NCBI GenBank assembly: GCA_013202295.1 | Contig: JABMRT010000093.1 | Location: 1 to 64,000, forward strand | DNA from: Candidatus Zhuqueibacterota bacterium | Lineage (GTDB): Bacteria > Zhuqueibacterota > QNDG01 > JABMRT01 | Reading direction: 5' to 3' | DNA length: 64,000 nucleotides | Shown: positions 59,720 through 64,000 of the stretch, one piece after another | How positions within the stretch are numbered: position 1 is the stretch's first letter | Layout of the letters: every line of letters begins with the position of its first letter | Position numbers and translations under genes: made by a program | The notes under the pieces: generated by a model | What the model was told of the DNA's origin: nothing | Databases searched by the model: none | What the model saw: only the letters and a program-made list of their open reading frames with translations

Positions 59720-60970
59720 TTATTCCCTGGCATATTGCTTTTTTCGATACGATTTTACTAGTTCCATAAAAATTTCCAAGTCACTATCCAGATCGAAAGG
59801 CACGCCATCAAAATAGAAAATACGGATTGGGATGTCCTGATGATCCTGACTGATTTGATGATAGTATGTTTCTGTTACAATCCCGTTCATACAGGTGAAC
59901 GGGCTAATATCAATAACGCCATCGCATCCAGCTTCATAAAAGGCAATGGCCTTCCCCGCATTGAGGGTCATCTCACCCAGAGCTTTTCTCTGGGGTAAAT
60001 AGCTTGCGCTCCTCTTTAGAATTTCCCGAATCGACAACTCTTTTCTATGCTGGAAATATTCTGCAAAAGGCCCGATCAATTTCTTTTCATCAGAATGTTG
60101 AATCATCTCCTTGATTTTCGCGCCTAGCATATCCAGACTATAATTTTGACCCGCATCTTTCAATTTACGCTGTTGTTCCACATTTGTATACCACACCCAT
60201 TCGGCGACATCCGCCATCCAGCACTCGCCACCGAGAGCTTCAACACGTCGAACAAGATTCTGGTTGCTGTAACTATTCAACCTGAGATAGATCTCACCTA
60301 CAATTCCAAGAAGTGACCGACTTCCAAGCGGTTCTTTCAGGGATATTTGATTCAAAGAATCTCGAAAGGATTCCAGATGTCCAACCAGAAAGCTGATTTG
60401 TTTTTGTGTGGAAAGAGAGGCATCTGCTAAAATTGAACACATTGATTTTAAATGTTTTTGCTGGACTTGATCTGTTTCGCCTGCATTCGCCTCATAGGGA
60501 CGAACCATATAGGTGGCTTTTCTGAGAACATCTGAGACAATGACTGCACGCCAGGCTGTACGTTTGAATTTGTTGACATTGCGCGCAATGCCTTCATACC
60601 CATTGCTGCTGGTCGGAGAAAATACCATTGAGGCATCAAGGCCGATTTCATTCAGCACTTTTTTTTGAAAGGGAGCATATTGGCCAAAACGACAGGGGCC
60701 TGAAGAAGTAGGCATGAAAAACCCATTTTTCGCAGGATCGAAATCAGGATCTTGAATTACCTTCAGAAAATTACCAAGTACGACCCGCTGAGGAAGACAT
60801 TCCTCTCCAGTTGTATACTTTGCGGCACACAAAAGAGTGTGATCATCCGCTTCGGGTGAAACTCGCGCATCAAACCCGATAGAGCGCAGGGCAGCAGAAA
60901 GGCATTCAGCGCCCACAGTACTCATTCGCGGCACCCAGAGTTTTATGCGGTCATTATTGGACATCGGCAC
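59720..60970 (-). CDS. 2-hydroxyacyl-CoA dehydratase (HgdB-like) family protein
   Basis: TGEECLPQRVVLGNF; PTSSGPCRFGQYAPFQ; DGVIDISPFTCMNGIVTE; GTG start in the track, ATG at 60964 also possible. Confidence 0.85.
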   Translation of the reverse strand: MPMSNNDRIKLWVPRMSTVGAECLSAALRSIGFDARVSPEADDHTLLCAAKYTTGEECLPQRVVLGNFLKVIQDPDFDPAKNGFFMPTSSGPCRFGQYAPFQKKVLNEIGLDASMVFSPTSSNGYEGIARNVNKFKRTAWRAVIVSDVLRKATYMVRPYEANAGETDQVQQKHLKSMCSILADASLSTQKQISFLVGHLESFRDSLNQISLKEPLGSRSLLGIVGEIYLRLNSYSNQNLVRRVEALGGECWMADVAEWVWYTNVEQQRKLKDAGQNYSLDMLGAKIKEMIQHSDEKKLIGPFAEYFQHRKELSIREILKRSASYLPQRKALGEMTLNAGKAIAFYEAGCDGVIDISPFTCMNGIVTETYYHQISQDHQDIPIRIFYFDGVPFDLDSDLEIFMELVKSYRKKQYARE

Positions 60971-60983
60971 TCTCTCTATTCAT

Positions 60984-63900
60984 CTACAACATACCTTTGC
61001 TTTCAAGAAATGCCTCGATTCTTGTCATCACACCGGCATCATTGGAGTGACTGTCCAACTGCAGAAAAAGATAGGGCTTATCAGCTGCCATCTCAATATA
61101 GTGCCGAATGTACGAATCCGGACCGCACTTAAAGTTGCTTAAATAGATGAGATGCAGGAAAGGATAATCACGCGTCCACCTTGCGGCCTGAATTATACGA
61201 CGGCCGAAATTCCAGAACATATGGTCATGAATGGATTGGATATCGATCTCGTGATACGGAAGGAAGTCCATGGGCAGCACATTGGCTCCGTAAAGGTTTC
61301 TTAACTTGGCAGGGATATTTAAATTTAATCCTGGATCATATAAATTATAGGGCCTTCCTATAAGCACAAGACTTGGTAGCTTTTGATTAATCACCGGCCG
61401 GATGACTTTTAATCCTGAGTCGAATTGCTGTTGTCTGTATTTTTGATATGTTTGATAAGCTTGATTTAATGCGTTTTCGTGAACTTTACCTGGGATATCC
61501 AAAAACTTCAACTGCTCCTTCAGCTGTCTTCCGACATATTGATTTCCTTTTACAAATTCAATATTTGGAGACAATATCTTATGTTTTAGTGATTCGATCA
61601 TGGGGCTTTGCTTGATCACGAGCGGCGCAGTCTGTGTCCAAGGACAAATAAAAGAAGCCACACTTTCTGTGGGATCTTCTTCATTCACGACATTGGGCAT
61701 AAAAATATAATCGATCTTTTCATCCAGAAAAGCAGCGACATGACCGTGCGCGACCTGAACCGGGAAACAGGGCTCAGCCACTGTGGCTTCCAATCCCTGA
61801 TGAACGAGTTTCTGTTTGGTCGGACCAGACTGTACCACTTCGAATCCCAAATGACTGAAGTAGGTTTGCCAGAAAGGAAGCCGATCATACATTGACAGAC
61901 ACATTGGAATGCCGAGCCGTCCCCGTGATGGATGATCGTAATTCTCTGAACGAAAAATGGATGATACCTGCTCATCTATAAGATCGGGGATTTCAGCCTT
62001 TTTTAATGTCTTCGCTCGTTTGCGATATCGATCAGAACACTTGTCCCCCCAGTGGCTCTTTTCTCCATCAATCTCAAACTCTTGAATTGCGCAATGGTTG
62101 GTGCAACCGTTACATTCAAATTCCCGCATCTTCCATTGAGTCTTTTCTATCTTCCACCCTCGAAAATTGCTTTTTGATTTTGGATCACGATTTTCTGAAG
62201 CAAGCAAAGCTGCTCCGATCGCTCCGATGATACCATTGTGGGGTGGCACAATAATTTCTTTATCAAGTATGGAAGCAAACGCCGCAGCCACCGAATCATT
62301 ATAAGCGGTACCGCCCTGAAAAAAGATCGTGTTTCCGATCGGACGTTTTTTCACAACACGATTCAAATAATTATGAACTACTGAAAGCGCCAATCCAGCA
62401 GCAATATCGCTCTTCGGAACGCCTTGATGCAGATAGGGGCCAAGTTCTTTTTCCATAAAAACAGTGCATCTTTCACCCAGTCTGAGCGGATTTTTGGCAG
62501 CGAGCGCCAAATTGGAAAATTCATCACGGATCGAAATTCCTAATTTATTGGCCTGCTCTTCTAGAAAAGATCCTGTACCTGCAGCACAGGCCTCATTCAG
62601 GCTGAAGTCAACCACTGCACCTTTTTGAATGGAGATAAACTTGGAATCCTGTCCGCCAATCTCAAAGATAGTATCCACTTTTTTATCCAGATATCGAGCG
62701 CTGACAAATACCGCCCCGGTTTTATGGCAAGTGATTTCATCTTTTACCACGTCAGCCCCGACAAGCAATCCGATCAACTCCCGTCCGGAACCTGTGGTTC
62801 CAACGCCCAGCACATTGACTCTGTTTCCAACTGCGCGATCCATCTCGTTCAGCGCATTTGTAACAACTTCAATAGGGCGGCCATCTGTCATAACATATAT
62901 GCCATGAATCAGGTTACCTTTCACGTCAATTAGCGCTAGATTTGTGCTGACAGAACCAATATCAACGCCGAGATAAGCATCCGTTTTCTGATGATTGGAT
63001 AGTTCAACCGTCTTTATAGTATTGCGTAGAAGCGTTACATTTTCAAGGGAAAGAGCGGATGTCGTGGGATGTTGATGTGAATTTGAAGTATTGATTTCAA
63101 AATTGCATTCTTTCGATTCACGTTTTTGCGAAAGTCTCGCCGCTCCAATCGCGCTCATCCATGCAGAATGATCGGGTACGATAAGATCACCTTGATTAAA
63201 TCCGAATATATCATGGATTGCATTCACAATCCCTCGGTTTTTTGCCACACCCCCCACAAAAGCCACGCTCGGCTCAATGTGCTTACCCTTGGTAATACTT
63301 CCTTTAAAATTTCGAACAACCGCTTCACACAATCCTTTTAGAATTTCTTCCGGGCTGTATCCCCTCTGCTGCGCGTGAATCATATCTGACTTTGCAAACA
63401 CAGAACATCGCCCTGCAATGGAAGCCGCATTTTTTGTGTTAGCAATCAGCCCACCGACTTCTTCGATGGAAAGACGCAGCCGTTCAACCTGCTGATCAAA
63501 AAAGGATCCTGTCCCGGCAGCACATTCTCCATTTGTCTCATAATCGACAATCTGGATATTTTGATCATCATCACGATGAATTTGAACATATTTTGAACTT
63601 TCACCGCCCATTTCAAAAATAGTATGCACTTTGGGATACATCCATCCCACACCCTCTGCAAGAGCAGAAATCGAATTCACTGAATCCTGATTATACCGTT
63701 TGGAGATTTGTTTACCACCCGATCCTGTAAACAGCGTGGCAATGGAGTAATCTTTTGAAAAAATGTCTTTTATATATGTGAAAAGATTTCGGATATATCG
63801 TTCAGGCTCACCCATATGTCGAAAATATTCAGAAAGATAGATGAAGTCAGATCCTATTTGAAATGAATTGAACCGGACAGGCGAATCCGTCAATTCGCGG

Positions 63901-63998
63901 ACAGATTCCAATACCGTGTGACTATTCATCTGGGGAAGAAGAGCAACCTTGGCGCTGACCGCACCAATATCAATTCCGATATATAGTTTAGATTTCAT
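60984..63998 (-). CDS. Fused double BadF/BcrA-type (ASKHA) CoA-dehydratase activase with DUF2229-like C-terminal region
   Basis: Two ASKHA modules (YIGIDIGAVSAKVALL...NGECAAGTGSFFDQQ; YLGVDIGSVSTNLALI...NEACAAGTGSFLEEQ); ECNGCTNHC; PTKQKLVHQGLEATVAEPCFPVQVAHGH. Confidence 0.92.
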   Translation of the reverse strand: MKSKLYIGIDIGAVSAKVALLPQMNSHTVLESVRELTDSPVRFNSFQIGSDFIYLSEYFRHMGEPERYIRNLFTYIKDIFSKDYSIATLFTGSGGKQISKRYNQDSVNSISALAEGVGWMYPKVHTIFEMGGESSKYVQIHRDDDQNIQIVDYETNGECAAGTGSFFDQQVERLRLSIEEVGGLIANTKNAASIAGRCSVFAKSDMIHAQQRGYSPEEILKGLCEAVVRNFKGSITKGKHIEPSVAFVGGVAKNRGIVNAIHDIFGFNQGDLIVPDHSAWMSAIGAARLSQKRESKECNFEINTSNSHQHPTTSALSLENVTLLRNTIKTVELSNHQKTDAYLGVDIGSVSTNLALIDVKGNLIHGIYVMTDGRPIEVVTNALNEMDRAVGNRVNVLGVGTTGSGRELIGLLVGADVVKDEITCHKTGAVFVSARYLDKKVDTIFEIGGQDSKFISIQKGAVVDFSLNEACAAGTGSFLEEQANKLGISIRDEFSNLALAAKNPLRLGERCTVFMEKELGPYLHQGVPKSDIAAGLALSVVHNYLNRVVKKRPIGNTIFFQGGTAYNDSVAAAFASILDKEIIVPPHNGIIGAIGAALLASENRDPKSKSNFRGWKIEKTQWKMREFECNGCTNHCAIQEFEIDGEKSHWGDKCSDRYRKRAKTLKKAEIPDLIDEQVSSIFRSENYDHPSRGRLGIPMCLSMYDRLPFWQTYFSHLGFEVVQSGPTKQKLVHQGLEATVAEPCFPVQVAHGHVAAFLDEKIDYIFMPNVVNEEDPTESVASFICPWTQTAPLVIKQSPMIESLKHKILSPNIEFVKGNQYVGRQLKEQLKFLDIPGKVHENALNQAYQTYQKYRQQQFDSGLKVIRPVINQKLPSLVLIGRPYNLYDPGLNLNIPAKLRNLYGANVLPMDFLPYHEIDIQSIHDHMFWNFGRRIIQAARWTRDYPFLHLIYLSNFKCGPDSYIRHYIEMAADKPYLFLQLDSHSNDAGVMTRIEAFLESKGML

Positions 63999-64000
63999 AA

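Noticed and set aside
1-64000. CRISPR arrays, tRNA/rRNA genes, prophage or integrase islands
   Set aside because: No regularly spaced repeats, no T-loop GGTTCGAATCC-type tRNA signatures, and no integrase, transposase or phage structural proteins recognised.

Overview
This 64 kb window looks like a chromosomal segment of an FCB-group bacterium. Three proteins end in 'PNPFNP' T9SS-type C-terminal domains, and there are TonB receptors and Omp85 proteins. Coding is almost entirely on the + strand from rho (756) to a 4Fe-4S protein (54803), then flips to the - strand from 54788 to the end. Housekeeping content: rho, rpmE, yqhQ-like DUF1385, prfA, glgC, carA, carB, CCA-adding enzyme, fni, a polyprenyl synthase, argH (frame-broken), glmM, ppx/gppA, rsmE, crcB, ychF and rex. 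Accessory-type content: (i) a terminator-bounded cassette with an MFSD1-like MFS transporter, a stand-alone propeptide-like lipoprotein, a T9SS-type subtilase and a C69 dipeptidase; (ii) a YIP1/TolC/MacA/ATPase/two-permease/STAS/pentapeptide cluster; (iii) tandem single-POTRA Omp85-like genes; (iv) tandem paralogous barrel-like proteins; (v) a - strand block with a double-ASKHA CoA-dehydratase activase, its HgdB-like partner, Rex, a TonB receptor and an ECF S-component, with two Rex-operator-like palindromes. Three intergenic copies of a ~200-265 bp non-coding element with imperfect terminal inverted repeats (MITE-like) were found by eye. No tRNA, rRNA, CRISPR array or prophage was recognised. 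All homology calls come from reading motifs; no searches were run.
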